NCBI GenBank assembly: GCA_002737275.1
Contig: NSIG01000042.1
Coordinates: 1 to 42,140 of the forward strand
Direction: 5' to 3'
From: Opitutia bacterium
Lineage (GTDB): Bacteria; Verrucomicrobiota; Verrucomicrobiia; Opitutales; Opitutaceae
DNA length: 42,140 nucleotides
Part shown: piece by piece, positions 8,359 through 17,125 of the stretch
Position numbering within the stretch: the stretch's first letter is position 1
Layout of the letters: each line of letters begins with the position of its first letter
Made by a program: the position numbers and the translations under genes
Notes under the pieces: generated by a model
The model's input: the letters and a program-made list of their open reading frames with translations, nothing else
What the model was told of the DNA's origin: nothing
Databases searched by the model: none

Positions 8359-9159
8359 CTACGGCTGGGGCCACCGCGCGAGAAACTCGAGTTGAGCGGC
8401 GCCGTCAGGCAGCCCTTCGCGTTTTGGATCCGTGAGAAAACGTAGCGGGAAACCGGCGTCGAGGGCGGTGACGGTAACTTGGTGTCCGTTGACGGTGAAA
8501 AACGCCCGCCAGGCGCCGCAGCCGATTTCAAATAAATCATCCTGCCGGCGGCGGATGCGTCGAGTGCGGTGGGGTGAAGGATCGCGGACGAGCAATTCCT
8601 GGAGGCGCGGTGAGAAATCGATCTGCCAAGTGGCGCGCAACCACTCGGCTTGTGTGGTGGCGAGCGGCGAAAACTGCACGTTGAACAGCGGCGGCGAAGC
8701 CATGAGCGCGTCCACTGCCTCGATCCAACCGGCGCGCTCGTCGGGAAAACTATCGTACGCGGGGACGTAGGGTTTGAGGTCAAAAATGGGCGTTCCGTCC
8801 AAGAGGTCGCACTCGCCGAGGATCAGCGTGCGGCCCTCGATGGCGATGAGTGCGACGGGGGTGAGGCCGATGGGATTGGGCCGGTGGGGTGAACGGGTGG
8901 CAAAAACGCCGCGGCTCTGAGCGGGACCGCGGGGCGGGATGACTTGGGTGCGCCAGGTGGTCGTGCGGTGGAACCACCAGACGAGCCACACCCGGGAAAA
9001 GCCGGCGAGATCGCGGAGCGCCTGCTCGTAGTTTTGGTCGGGCAGGAGTTCGAGGAGGTTGTGCTCCGGCTGTTGCTCCGAGGGCTGGTGCAGGGCTTGA
9101 AACTTCACCTGCTTACCGGTGCGGATGAAGCCGATGGGCTGGAGCGTGAGTACGGACAT
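8359..9159 (-). CDS. trmO: tRNA N6-threonylcarbamoyladenosine methyltransferase
   Basis: 266 residues from the ATG giving MSVLTLQPIGFIRTG. It is a TsaA/TrmO-type protein: LQPIGFIRT opening, FSRVWLVWWFH, the signature FATRSPHRPNPIGLTPVAL, and DLLDGTPIFDLKPYVPAYD. These form the SAM-binding beta-barrel that N6-methylates t6A37 in ACY-reading tRNA-Thr. The C-terminal half contains LRFLTDPKREG. It is slightly longer than E. coli TrmO (235). It is divergent from the FKBP gene by 109 bases. Confidence 0.92.
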   Translation of the reverse strand: MSVLTLQPIGFIRTGKQVKFQALHQPSEQQPEHNLLELLPDQNYEQALRDLAGFSRVWLVWWFHRTTTWRTQVIPPRGPAQSRGVFATRSPHRPNPIGLTPVALIAIEGRTLILGECDLLDGTPIFDLKPYVPAYDSFPDERAGWIEAVDALMASPPLFNVQFSPLATTQAEWLRATWQIDFSPRLQELLVRDPSPHRTRRIRRRQDDLFEIGCGAWRAFFTVNGHQVTVTALDAGFPLRFLTDPKREGLPDGAAQLEFLARWPQP

Positions 9160-9268
9160 GTCAGAGTTTTCTTGGGGCCGGGGCCGAGGGCCGTCGAGGG
9201 CGGAGTTTTGGGCGATTATTGCCGTGATGCGGGATTGACGCCCGGGCGGGTTTGAAGGGAATCGGGGG

Positions 9269-9601
9269 ATGGCTCTCACCGACATCAAAATCGAAATTCT
9301 CAAAACCGGCACCGGCGCTTCGCCAAAAAAGGGCAAGTCCGTCACGGTTCACTACACCGGCACCTTCGAGGACGGAAAAAAATTTGATAGCTCTGTCGAC
9401 CGCAACGAGCCCTTCACCTTTGTGCTGGGCGCCGGCCAAGTGATCGCGGGTTGGGATCTCGGCGTCGCGACGATGAAGGTCGGCGATAAAGTCAAAATGA
9501 CGCTGCCTCATCATCTGGCCTACGGCGAGCACGGCTACCCGGGTGCGATTCCGCCGCGGGCGACGCTGATTTTTGAAGTGGAACTGCTCTCGGTCGGTTG
9601 A
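9269..9601 (+). CDS. Cytoplasmic FKBP-type peptidyl-prolyl isomerase
   Basis: 110 residues forming a single FKBP domain with no signal peptide: KGKSVTVHYTGTFEDGKKFDSS, then VIAGWDLGVATMKVGDKVKMTLPHHLAYG and a final PPRATLIFEVELLSV. The conserved active-site residues (Tyr and Asp in the first motif, the Trp of GWD) are present. Such enzymes speed cis-trans isomerisation of Xaa-Pro bonds. The S4-domain gene follows by 22 bases on the same strand, so the two are likely co-transcribed. A second, exported FKBP occurs at 31.3 kb. Confidence 0.93.
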   Translation: MALTDIKIEILKTGTGASPKKGKSVTVHYTGTFEDGKKFDSSVDRNEPFTFVLGAGQVIAGWDLGVATMKVGDKVKMTLPHHLAYGEHGYPGAIPPRATLIFEVELLSVG

Positions 9602-9623
9602 GTGAAGGGATAAATTTTCCCCG

Positions 9624-9866
9624 ATGCCGACGACGAAAGCAGAATCAAGCGAACCCACGGTGGTGACGGTGCGCGAAGCGCCGATCGAGCTGTGCCAGCT
9701 TTTGAAATTTGCCGGGCTGACCGATTCGGGCGGCGAGGCGAAGCAAGTCATCAGCGAAGGCAAAGTGCGGCTGAACGGCGTCGTGGAGACGCAGAAACGT
9801 AAAAAAGTGCTGGCGGGCGACCGGGTCGAGTATGGCGACGAGACGCTGGTGGTGAAGGTGGGTTAA
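9624..9866 (+). CDS. Small S4-domain RNA-binding protein (YbcJ-like)
   Basis: 80 residues containing a complete S4 fold: IELCQLLKFAGLTDSGGEAKQVISEGKVRLNG, then ETQKRKKVLAGDRVEYGD. This is the YbcJ/YaaA class of stand-alone S4 proteins that bind structured RNA, in some cases ribosomal. It follows the FKBP gene closely and a pair of intergenic palindromes comes after the stop. Confidence 0.9.
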   Translation: MPTTKAESSEPTVVTVREAPIELCQLLKFAGLTDSGGEAKQVISEGKVRLNGVVETQKRKKVLAGDRVEYGDETLVVKVG

Positions 9867-9938
9867 AGTGGTAGGGACGACTCTTCGAGGCGGCCGTCCG
9901 CCCCGACTTTCGTGGGTAATGGGTCGCTAGTGAGATTA

Positions 9939-9963
9939 GGACGCCTCGGGGAGGCGTCCCTAC
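9939..9963. repeat. Intergenic palindrome GGACGCCTC/GAGGCGTCC with CTAC tail
   Basis: A perfect 9-bp inverted repeat with loop GGG, followed by CTAC, in the 160-base convergent gap between the S4-domain gene and argA. A related half (GTAGGGACGACTC..., starting near 9870) stands just upstream, as if two copies face each other. Confidence 0.6.
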
Positions 9964-9997
9964 CTCGGACGGGCTGGCTCTTGCGCGGCGCGGCTTG

Positions 9998-10024
9998 GAG
10001 GGCGGGTCGGAGACCCCGCTCTAC
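9998..10024. repeat. Intergenic palindrome GGGCGGGTC-GGA-GACCCCGC
   Basis: An imperfect inverted repeat ending in CTAC directly before the argA stop. Nearly the same sequence recurs at 17091 and 41522, always between genes. Confidence 0.55.
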
Positions 10025-10027
10025 TTG

Positions 10028-11395
10028 TTAGGCGAGGTGCTTGACGAGGACTTTGGCGTTGCGGCCGCTGTCTTCGTAAAGTTTCAGGCGGGCCTCGGGG
10101 AGAGCGTCCTTGGTGGTTTCCTCAAAACTGCAGACGTTGGTGAAAAAACCGAAGCTCTGGGTCGAAAGCGCGAGGACGGTGGTGACGCCGCGCTCCTTGG
10201 CTTGAAGACAGGCGTATTCGACCATTTTTTTGCCGATGCCTCGGTTGTGGTAGAACGGCAGCACGTAAAGTGAACCAACTTCAGCGAGTTGGGATTTATC
10301 AGGGTAGGTGGAGAGGGTGACGCAGGCGATGATGTTTTCGTCGATTTCGAAGACGAAGAACTGGTCGATGTTTTTCTCGATGGCCTGCTGGGTGCGGTGG
10401 AGCAACTCCTCGCGCTTCACGGCGGCGCGGGTGAGGTTGTAGATGAGACGAACATCGCGTTTGTTCGCCTTCCGAATCTGCTGATAGTCGTTGCCGTAGA
10501 CGAGCGAGCCCACGCCCTCGTTGGAGAAGATTTCATTCAGCAGGCCGTCGAAGATCCGGCCGTCGACGATGTGGACGCGCGGGGTGCCGTTCTCGATGGC
10601 CTTGATGGCGTGCTCGGCTTTGGAGCGCATGGCCTCGGCGATGTGCTCGGGGTGGGCCTCGATTAACTTCTTCAGCGCTTCGACGGCGATCTCGCGGCGG
10701 ACGGTGCCGCTGATTTCCAGGCCGGCGTGCGGAGTGAGGTAGATGATTTTGGTCGCGTGGAGGGCCTCGGCGACTTCGGCCGCGAGGAGGTCAGAATTGA
10801 CGCGGAGGGATTTGCCGTCGGGTCCGAAGGCGACCGGCGTGATGACGGGCACGACTTGTTGGGCGATGAGTTCGCTGAGGAAATCTTTGTCGATCCGCTC
10901 GACCTTGCCCGTGAGCTGTTGGTCCACGCCCTTAATGATACCGAGGGGGAGGGCCCGGACGGCGTTGGTGAAAACCGCCTTGAGCGAGTTTTGGGTGAGG
11001 CCCTCGAGGATGAGGTGGGAAACGCGTGAGCCGGCCCGGATGGCGAGATCGAGCGTGGCTGCGTCGGTGATCCCGGTGCCATCGTGGCTGGTGATGGGAA
11101 CGTTGCGGAGGATGGCGAGCTCACGGAGCTGATGGCCGATACCGTGCACGAGCACGATTTTGATGCCGAGGCTGCGGAGGACGGCAATGTCGACGAGGAG
11201 ATTGTTAAAATTCTCGTCTGCGATGATGGCCCCGTCGATCGCGATGACGAAAATCTGGCCCTGAAAACGCGGGACGTATTTGAGGATGCCGCGCAGATCG
11301 TTGGGCTTGAGCGTGGTGGCTTGGGCCGGGGCGGCGGGCGCGGCGACAGGGGCGGGCGCGGAAGCAGGGAGAGAGGAGCCTTGGCCGTTGGGCAT
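10028..11395 (-). CDS. argA: N-acetylglutamate synthase (amino-acid N-acetyltransferase)
   Basis: 455 residues from the ATG giving MPNGQGSSLPAS; the ORF track begins 14 codons earlier at a TTG. After an Ala/Pro-rich leader, an amino-acid-kinase domain (about 30-290, with QIFVIAIDGAI and IKIVLVHGIG) is followed by a C-terminal GNAT acetyltransferase domain (about 300-455, with VGSLYVLPFYHNRGIGKKMVEYA as its acetyl-CoA loop). This is the ArgA architecture: glutamate plus acetyl-CoA gives N-acetylglutamate, the entry to arginine synthesis, with the kinase-like domain usually binding arginine as feedback inhibitor. The upstream membrane-protein gene ends 38 bases before this start on the same strand. 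Confidence 0.92.
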   Translation of the reverse strand: MPNGQGSSLPASAPAPVAAPAAPAQATTLKPNDLRGILKYVPRFQGQIFVIAIDGAIIADENFNNLLVDIAVLRSLGIKIVLVHGIGHQLRELAILRNVPITSHDGTGITDAATLDLAIRAGSRVSHLILEGLTQNSLKAVFTNAVRALPLGIIKGVDQQLTGKVERIDKDFLSELIAQQVVPVITPVAFGPDGKSLRVNSDLLAAEVAEALHATKIIYLTPHAGLEISGTVRREIAVEALKKLIEAHPEHIAEAMRSKAEHAIKAIENGTPRVHIVDGRIFDGLLNEIFSNEGVGSLVYGNDYQQIRKANKRDVRLIYNLTRAAVKREELLHRTQQAIEKNIDQFFVFEIDENIIACVTLSTYPDKSQLAEVGSLYVLPFYHNRGIGKKMVEYACLQAKERGVTTVLALSTQSFGFFTNVCSFEETTKDALPEARLKLYEDSGRNAKVLVKHLA

Positions 11396-11433
11396 GAGAG
11401 AGGAGAAGATTTGCGCCGAAGCGGAGCGGCACG

Positions 11434-12048
11434 TCAATTCACTTGCAGGGTCCAGGTGCGGGAGGACGTTTCGCCAACCAACGTGACTTTAAAGGTGCCG
11501 GGCTTCAGCGCACCGGCGGGAATCGAGAGGTGGACGACGCTCTCGCGGTTGCGGGCGAGCAGTTCGCCGTCGAGCCGTTCGAACGTGGGCACGAGCGTGA
11601 GCGTGTTGTCCTTCACGTAGAGTTCGGCGCCGGAGAGCTGGCGTTTGTTATCGGCCGACGCGCACGTGAATTGGATCGGGTAGGCGAGCAACGCACTCGC
11701 GCTGGCGGCGGCGGCGACGCGGGTGATCGATGCCGGCAGGAGTGGAAGGTCGAGCAGCGTCGAGCGCAATTCGGCGGGCAGCCCGCCGGCCGTGGCGGTG
11801 GACTTGGCGCCTGCGGGCACGCCGGCGCCGTCGGCGGGGCGTTGGGCGGTAAGGGTGACGCGCTGGAAGCCCGCCGAAAGGAGGCGCATGACCCCGGCCC
11901 GATTTTTGGAATCCTGATAGGGGCGGAACGCCGGGTTTTCTTTGCGGTAGTGGAGCGTCAGGTAGGTGTAAGCGCCGAGCGAAACCACAATGAAGAGGAC
12001 CACCCACTTCATGGGCCAAGGTTTACGTTCAGGAAGGGTGCCGCGCAT
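11434..12048 (-). CDS. Single-pass membrane protein of unknown function
   Basis: 204 residues from the ATG giving MRGTLPERKPWPMKW; the longer ORF upstream overlaps the proS promoter region. A single hydrophobic helix (about 14-32, VVLFIVVSLGAYTYLTL) anchors it, and the rest is presumably periplasmic: an Ala-rich middle and a C-terminal beta-rich part with LSIPAGALKPGTFKVTLVGE. I do not recognise a family. It is divergent from proS by 87 bases and probably shares a transcript with argA downstream, although nothing in the sequence links it to arginine synthesis. Confidence 0.7.
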   Translation of the reverse strand: MRGTLPERKPWPMKWVVLFIVVSLGAYTYLTLHYRKENPAFRPYQDSKNRAGVMRLLSAGFQRVTLTAQRPADGAGVPAGAKSTATAGGLPAELRSTLLDLPLLPASITRVAAAASASALLAYPIQFTCASADNKRQLSGAELYVKDNTLTLVPTFERLDGELLARNRESVVHLSIPAGALKPGTFKVTLVGETSSRTWTLQVN

Positions 12049-12135
12049 GGATGAGTAGGAGATTAATCGCGGCGCCGGCGAATCGCGCAAATAAATTTGC
12101 GCAGAGCCGGGGGCACTGCTTCGTTGCCCGGCTGC

Positions 12136-13902
12136 ATGAAGTTCTGGTCCCAGTATTTTGTCCCTACGCTCAAAGAAAGTCCGGCCGACGCCGAGATCGC
12201 ATCGCACAAGCTGCTCGTGCGCGCCGGCCTAGTGCGCAAGCTCGGCGGCGGGCTTTACACTTATATGCCGCTCGGTCTGCGGGTGATGCAGAAACTCACG
12301 CAGATCTGCCGCGAGGAGATTGAGGCCGGCGGCGGAATCGAGCTATGGATGCCGCACGTGCACCCGGTGGAAAACTGGGAGCAAGGTCCGCGTTGGGCGG
12401 CGGCGCGTGAGATCATGTTTCGCACCGATAGTGCCGGAGCGGGCAAAGGGCGGAGCAAGGAACCGGAATTCGTGCTGGGGCCGACGCACGAGGAGGTCAT
12501 CACCCCGCTGGTCAAGCAGGAGATCACGAGCTACCGGGACCTACCGAAGAATTTTTTCCAGATCGCGACAAAGTTCCGCAACGAAATCCGGCCACGCTTC
12601 GGCCTGATGCGGGCGCGTGAGTTTGTAATGATGGACGCGTATTCGTTCGACGCGACGGACGACGGCGCGGTCAAGAGCTACTTCGCGATGAAGTCCGCCT
12701 ATGAGAAGTTTTTCAAACGCGTGGGCGTGCGGGCGATCGCGGTCGAGGCCGACACCGGTGTGATGGGAGGAAGTTTTTCCCATGAATTCATGGTGCCAGC
12801 GGAGATCGGCGACGACGATGTGATCTACAGCGATGCTGGTTATGCGGCCAACCGCGAGAAGGCCACCAGCGCGCTCGTGCCGAAAGATTTCGCCGACGCA
12901 GCCCCGGTGGGCGCGGTCGAAGAGTTCGCCACGCCGGGCGTGGTCACGATCGCGGCGTTGGCAGCGGCGCCGTTCAATGTGGCGGCCGACCAGCAGTTCA
13001 AGACGCTCGTCTACGTCGGCGACGGGAAGCCGTTTGTGGTGATTTTGCGCGGCAGCGACGAACTTGAAGAAGCGAAGCTCGGCTCGTTGGGATTCACCCT
13101 GTGTCGCGCGGCGACGTCGGAGGAAATCGAGCCGGCGCTTGGCGCGAAACCGGGCAGTCTAGGTGCGGTCAAAGGCACGTTCAAGAACGGCGAGGCGCTT
13201 GCGGGCGTGTTTGCGGACCACGCGATCCGGCTCATCGGCAACGGCACAACCGGAGCGAACAAAGACGGGTTCCATGTGCGGAACGTCAACGTGACGCGCG
13301 ATCTCGCGATCACGAAGTTTGGCGACTTCCGCCGGGTGCGTCCGGGCGAACCCTGCCCGCAGTCGGGTCAGCCCTTGCAAGTGCGGCGCGGCATAGAGGT
13401 CGGACACATCTTTAAGCTCGGAACCAAATATTCCGAGAAATATAATGCCGTTTACACTGACGATCAGAAGCAGACCCATTTTTTCGAGATGGGCTGCTAC
13501 GGTATCGGCATCAGCCGCACGATGCAGGCGGTGATCGAGCAAAGCCACGATCCCGATGGGATCGTGTGGCCGTGGAACGTGGCGCCGTTTCAAGTGCTGA
13601 TCTGCGTGCTCGATCCGGATTCGCCTGAAGCGATGGGGCTCGCGCAGAAACTCGGGGCCGTGGCGGAGCAGGCGGGCGCGGATGTGCTCGTCGACGAGCG
13701 CGCGGAGCGGCCGGGGGTAAAATTCAAAGACGCCGATCTCATTGGCATCCCGCTGCGGATCACGATCGGCAGCAAGGGGCTCAAAGATGGGATCGTTGAG
13801 TTGAAAGCGCGTAACTCCAAAGATGTCGCCAAGGTGCCCTTGGCAGAAATCGAGGCCCGACTCGCGGCGACTGTGGCCGAGGCGAAGGCGAAGTCGGCAT
13901 GA
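12136..13902 (+). CDS. proS: Prolyl-tRNA synthetase, bacterial type
   Basis: 588 residues from ATG (MKFWSQYFVPTLKE). Class II features: GGGLYTYMPLG; motif 2, FRNEIRPRFGLMRAREFVMMDAYS; and motif 3, GCYGIGISRTMQAVIEQ. Between motifs 2 and 3 lies the long insertion domain (about residues 225-400), the YbaK-like editing module that clears Ala-tRNA-Pro, marking the ProS type of bacteria. A C-terminal anticodon-binding domain ends the protein. It charges tRNA-Pro. The stop overlaps the clpS start (ATGA), so clpS is translationally coupled. Confidence 0.96.
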   Translation: MKFWSQYFVPTLKESPADAEIASHKLLVRAGLVRKLGGGLYTYMPLGLRVMQKLTQICREEIEAGGGIELWMPHVHPVENWEQGPRWAAAREIMFRTDSAGAGKGRSKEPEFVLGPTHEEVITPLVKQEITSYRDLPKNFFQIATKFRNEIRPRFGLMRAREFVMMDAYSFDATDDGAVKSYFAMKSAYEKFFKRVGVRAIAVEADTGVMGGSFSHEFMVPAEIGDDDVIYSDAGYAANREKATSALVPKDFADAAPVGAVEEFATPGVVTIAALAAAPFNVAADQQFKTLVYVGDGKPFVVILRGSDELEEAKLGSLGFTLCRAATSEEIEPALGAKPGSLGAVKGTFKNGEALAGVFADHAIRLIGNGTTGANKDGFHVRNVNVTRDLAITKFGDFRRVRPGEPCPQSGQPLQVRRGIEVGHIFKLGTKYSEKYNAVYTDDQKQTHFFEMGCYGIGISRTMQAVIEQSHDPDGIVWPWNVAPFQVLICVLDPDSPEAMGLAQKLGAVAEQAGADVLVDERAERPGVKFKDADLIGIPLRITIGSKGLKDGIVELKARNSKDVAKVPLAEIEARLAATVAEAKAKSA

Positions 13903-14204
13903 CGAAAGCGGGAACCAAAGACTCCTCGCCCACCGAGACGCTCAGCCGCACCGAAGTGAAGCTCGGCGGAGTGTGGCGGGTCGTGGTGCTGAACGATCCG
14001 GTGAATCTGATGTCCTACGTGATGATGGTTTTCAAAAAGATCTTCGGCTTCAACGAAACCGTGGCGCGTCGGCACATGCTGGAAGTCCACGAGCAGGGCC
14101 GCTCGGTGGTCTGGAGCGGACTGCGCGAGAAAGCAGAAGCCTACGTCTATACCTTGCAACAATGGCACCTGACCGCGGTGGTCGAGCTTGATGAAACGCA
14201 TTGA
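13899..14204 (+). CDS. clpS: ATP-dependent Clp protease adaptor ClpS
   Basis: 101 residues. The ClpS core is clear: WRVVVLNDPVNLMSYVMMVFKKIFG, then HMLEVHEQGRSVVWSGLREKAEAYV. ClpS hands proteins with N-terminal Leu, Phe, Tyr or Trp to ClpAP or ClpCP. The LNDPVNLMSYV variant and the W-W-G ending resemble actinobacterial ClpS more than the proteobacterial form. The gene overlaps proS by four bases upstream and the DUF2017-like gene by 14 bases downstream. That tight three-gene unit suggests coordinated translation. Confidence 0.93.
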   Translation: MTKAGTKDSSPTETLSRTEVKLGGVWRVVVLNDPVNLMSYVMMVFKKIFGFNETVARRHMLEVHEQGRSVVWSGLREKAEAYVYTLQQWHLTAVVELDETH

Positions 14205-14652
14205 AGTTAAACTCAGCTTACCGGTGGTGGCGCCACTGCTGGATGTGATCCGGCAACTGGCGGACGGGTTGGGTCAAAAACTTGCGGCGCCCCAAGACTT
14301 CGGCGACATCGACCAGGAGTTTCGCGACGCGTGGGTGGGCGACCTGCTGAATGGTCAGAGCAAGGACGTGAAGGCGCTGTTGGCTTTGTTCGACGACGAG
14401 TTCTTCGCCGAAGGCATCGTGGCTTTCGACGAGGACAATGCGGAACCGATCGTGCGCGCGTGTGCGGCGGTGCGGCTCCGGTTGCGCGAAGTTTATCTGA
14501 AAGGGCTCGACGACGATGCGCTGGAAGGCGGCGAAGTGGAGTTGGAGCAGATGAGTGAGGCGATGCGAAAGGCTTTTATGTGCTACCTCTTTTTGGCGAC
14601 CGTGCAGGAGCTCATTATTCAGCATCTGGATTCGAGCATCATCGAGTCGTGA
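14191..14652 (+). CDS. DUF2017-like protein paired with clpS
   Basis: 153 residues from the ATG inside the clpS tail; the ORF track begins one codon earlier at TTG. It is helical and strongly acidic, without signal peptide or membrane segment, with GDLLNGQSKDVKALLALFDDEFF and a hydrophobic end FLATVQELIIQHLDSSII. In actinobacteria clpS is regularly followed by a DUF2017 gene, and this protein has the right size, acidity and position, so I call it DUF2017-like. A profile search would confirm or reject this. Its function is unknown; coupling suggests a role with Clp-mediated degradation. Confidence 0.6.
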   Translation: MKRIEVKLSLPVVAPLLDVIRQLADGLGQKLAAPQDFGDIDQEFRDAWVGDLLNGQSKDVKALLALFDDEFFAEGIVAFDEDNAEPIVRACAAVRLRLREVYLKGLDDDALEGGEVELEQMSEAMRKAFMCYLFLATVQELIIQHLDSSIIES

Positions 14653-14890
14653 TTGGCGTTTGACGGCGATGGGGTGCGACCTAGTTTTTTGGCGACGCCC
14701 TGCAGTGTTCGAGGTGCTTTCAATAACTGCTCTTTGCCTTAGAATTATTACGGGAGCCAATACCGTCGCGGAAGATGCTAGGCCGTAAATCGGAAAGCAG
14801 ACGCTGCGGAGGAGGCGCCCACCTTAACCTAAAAAGGTCCTGAGCCTTTGGGCATACGGCACAGGCGGGGCGTCACTTTTATTTTTCTGT
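14653..14890 (+). other. Gap before the family-B polymerase gene
   Basis: This 238-base stretch holds no gene. It is more AT-rich in the middle, where TTTCAA (14718) and TAGAAT (14740) are spaced 16 bases apart and could form a weak promoter for the polymerase gene. No Shine-Dalgarno sequence precedes its ATG; TTTTATTTTTCTGT lies there. No clear terminator for the proS-clpS unit is seen. Confidence 0.3.
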
Positions 14891-17068
14891 ATGACGACTG
14901 AAACACTGGCTGGAGTCTGGGTGGACGATGACGGTCGCGTGCGCCTTGCGGTGGTCACATCGGACGGCGGTCGGCGGGAGCAGACGGGCGAGTTGAGGCC
15001 CTTTGCGTGGTTGAGCGGAACGGCGGTGGAGGCACCGGCGGGGATCACGATCGAGACCTTGAATGGCGAGGCGATGTTCGGGCGTTTGGCGCACGCGGCG
15101 AATTTGGAAGGTTATGACGCATTTTTGAAGACGGCGAAGCTCACGGGCGGCGTCGATGCGGTGCGGCCGTTGGAGAACCAGTATTTGATCCAGCAACGCG
15201 CGCGGCTCTATCGGGAGCTGAGTTTTGGCCAAGTGCGGCGGTGTCAGTTGGACATCGAAACGGCTTCGGCGGACGGGAGTTTTAGCGACGCCGGCCGTCC
15301 CGAGGATCGAGTGTTGGCCGTGGGGTTGCGCTGCGGCGGAAAGAACCGGCTGCTCCTGCTCGCAGCGGCGACGGACGAGGCGGAGAAAAAACTGCTGCTG
15401 GAGCTCAACGCGGCGCTGGCCGAGCTCGATCCGGACGTGATCGAGGGGCACAATATTTTTAAGTTCGACCTAGATTATCTGCGGCAACGGGCGAAGCGCC
15501 ACAAGGTGCCGTGCGCGTGGGGGCGGTTTGGGCAGAAGGCGTCGTTTCGCACGAGCCGGCTGAAAGTCGCGGAGCGCTGGATCGATTTTCCGCGGTGCGA
15601 TCTGCCGGGGCGGACGGTGGTGGATACCTATCTGCTCGTGCAGCTCTACGATATCACGACGCGGGAGCTGACGGCGTATGGGCTCAAAGATGTGGCCGTG
15701 TATTTCGGCATCACCGATGAGGACAAGGACGAGCGTACCGACCTTGACGGCGGAAAGATCGCGGAGACCTTTTGGGCCGACCGCGCGCGTTTTTGCGCGT
15801 ATCTCGAGGATGATTTGCGCGAGACGCAGGGGCTTTCGGATCTGCTATTGCCGACCTATTTCGAGCAAACTCGGACGTTTCCGATTCTGCTCCAAGAGGC
15901 GACGCTGCGCGGTACGACGGCGAAGATCGACCTGCTGTTTTTGGAAGAATACTACCACGCCCGACAGGCGGTGCCGGTGCCGTTGGAGGTCGCGCCCTTC
16001 GATGGAGGATTCACGAAGAGCTATGAGGAAGGCGTGTTTAAGCACGTGCTGCACTTTGACGTGGCTTCGCTTTACCCCAGCCTGCTGCTGAGCATCGCCC
16101 GGAATCCGCGCCACGACTCGCTCGGCGTTTTCATCCCGCTGCTGAAGTCGCTGCGGGAATACCGTTTGAAATTCAAGTTACTCGCGCGCACGGCGGCGAC
16201 GTTGGACGAACGCGCGGAGGCGCAGGCCCGGCAGGCGTCGTTCAAGATTTTGATCAATTCGTTTTACGGCTATCTGGGATTTTCCGGCGCGCGGTTCGGC
16301 GACGGTGAGCTGGCGGCGGAAGTGACGCGGCGAGGACGCGAATTGTTGCAGGCGTTGATCGAGGAGTTTTCGCGGCAGGGTTGCACGATCCTTGAGGCGG
16401 ACACGGATGGAATTTATCTGGCGTCGGATAAGAATTTCGCCGCGCCGGAGAAATTATTGGCCCGCGTGGCGCCGACGTTGCCGCCGGGCATCGAGCTCGA
16501 ATACGACGGCAGCTACACGGCGATGTTCTGCTACAAGGCGAAGAATTACGCGCTCTACGACGGAAAGAAAATGACGCTGCGCGGCAGCGCGCTGCGCTCG
16601 CGGGGCATTGAGCCGTTCTTGAAGAAACTGTCGCGGCAGCTCTTGAGGTATTTGGTCGGAGCGTCGGAGGATTCGCCTTTAGCGCTACTCGGGGAATTGC
16701 GGGCGCAGCTGGAGGCGCGGGCGTTGCCGGTGGCGGAGGTCGCGAAGAGCGAGTCACTGAGCATGAATCCAGATGCCTACGAACGCTTCATCGCCGAGGG
16801 CGGCAAGCCGCGGCGGGCCTCGGCGGAGGCGGCGTTGAAGATGAATCCGCGGCCGCGAATGGGAGAGCGGATCGCGTATTTTATCGCGCCCAAACAGAAA
16901 GGGCAGACGAGCGATTGGCAGCGGGCGCAGCCGTTGGAGCGGTTCAACCCGGCGACGGCGCCCTACGACGCGGGCTATTACACGGACAAACTGGACGATT
17001 GGAGCGAGCGCTACGGGAAGTTTATCGGCGTGAAGCCGCCGGGGGGAGTGCAGGGGGAGCTGCTGTAG
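14891..17068 (+). CDS. Family-B DNA polymerase with 3'-5' exonuclease
   Basis: 725 residues. All catalytic motifs are intact. Exonuclease: Exo I DIE at 121-123, Exo II GHNIFKFD (Asn188, Asp193), Exo III YLEDD (304-308). Polymerase: motif A DVASLYPS at 390-397, motif B KILINSFYGYLG (Lys452 onward), motif C DTD at 504-506. This is a complete proofreading B-family enzyme, of the compact size seen in archaeal-type polymerases, without inteins or extra domains. It is not the replicative PolIII and not obviously E. coli Pol II, which is longer. A repair or damage-tolerance role is inference. It stands alone, followed by a MoeB gene on the other strand. Confidence 0.92.
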   Translation: MTTETLAGVWVDDDGRVRLAVVTSDGGRREQTGELRPFAWLSGTAVEAPAGITIETLNGEAMFGRLAHAANLEGYDAFLKTAKLTGGVDAVRPLENQYLIQQRARLYRELSFGQVRRCQLDIETASADGSFSDAGRPEDRVLAVGLRCGGKNRLLLLAAATDEAEKKLLLELNAALAELDPDVIEGHNIFKFDLDYLRQRAKRHKVPCAWGRFGQKASFRTSRLKVAERWIDFPRCDLPGRTVVDTYLLVQLYDITTRELTAYGLKDVAVYFGITDEDKDERTDLDGGKIAETFWADRARFCAYLEDDLRETQGLSDLLLPTYFEQTRTFPILLQEATLRGTTAKIDLLFLEEYYHARQAVPVPLEVAPFDGGFTKSYEEGVFKHVLHFDVASLYPSLLLSIARNPRHDSLGVFIPLLKSLREYRLKFKLLARTAATLDERAEAQARQASFKILINSFYGYLGFSGARFGDGELAAEVTRRGRELLQALIEEFSRQGCTILEADTDGIYLASDKNFAAPEKLLARVAPTLPPGIELEYDGSYTAMFCYKAKNYALYDGKKMTLRGSALRSRGIEPFLKKLSRQLLRYLVGASEDSPLALLGELRAQLEARALPVAEVAKSESLSMNPDAYERFIAEGGKPRRASAEAALKMNPRPRMGERIAYFIAPKQKGQTSDWQRAQPLERFNPATAPYDAGYYTDKLDDWSERYGKFIGVKPPGGVQGELL

Positions 17069-17090
17069 GCGGCGCGCGTCGGCAAGGGAG

Positions 17091-17109
17091 GGCGGGTCTC
17101 CGACCCGCC
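17091..17109. repeat. Intergenic palindrome GGCGGGTC-TCC-GACCCGCC
   Basis: A perfect 8-bp inverted repeat with a 3-base loop in the convergent gap between the polymerase and MoeB-rhodanese genes. It is the best-formed copy of the GGGCGGGTC type also seen near 9998 and 41522. Confidence 0.6.
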
Positions 17110-17125
17110 TTACGGCGGCCGCGAT

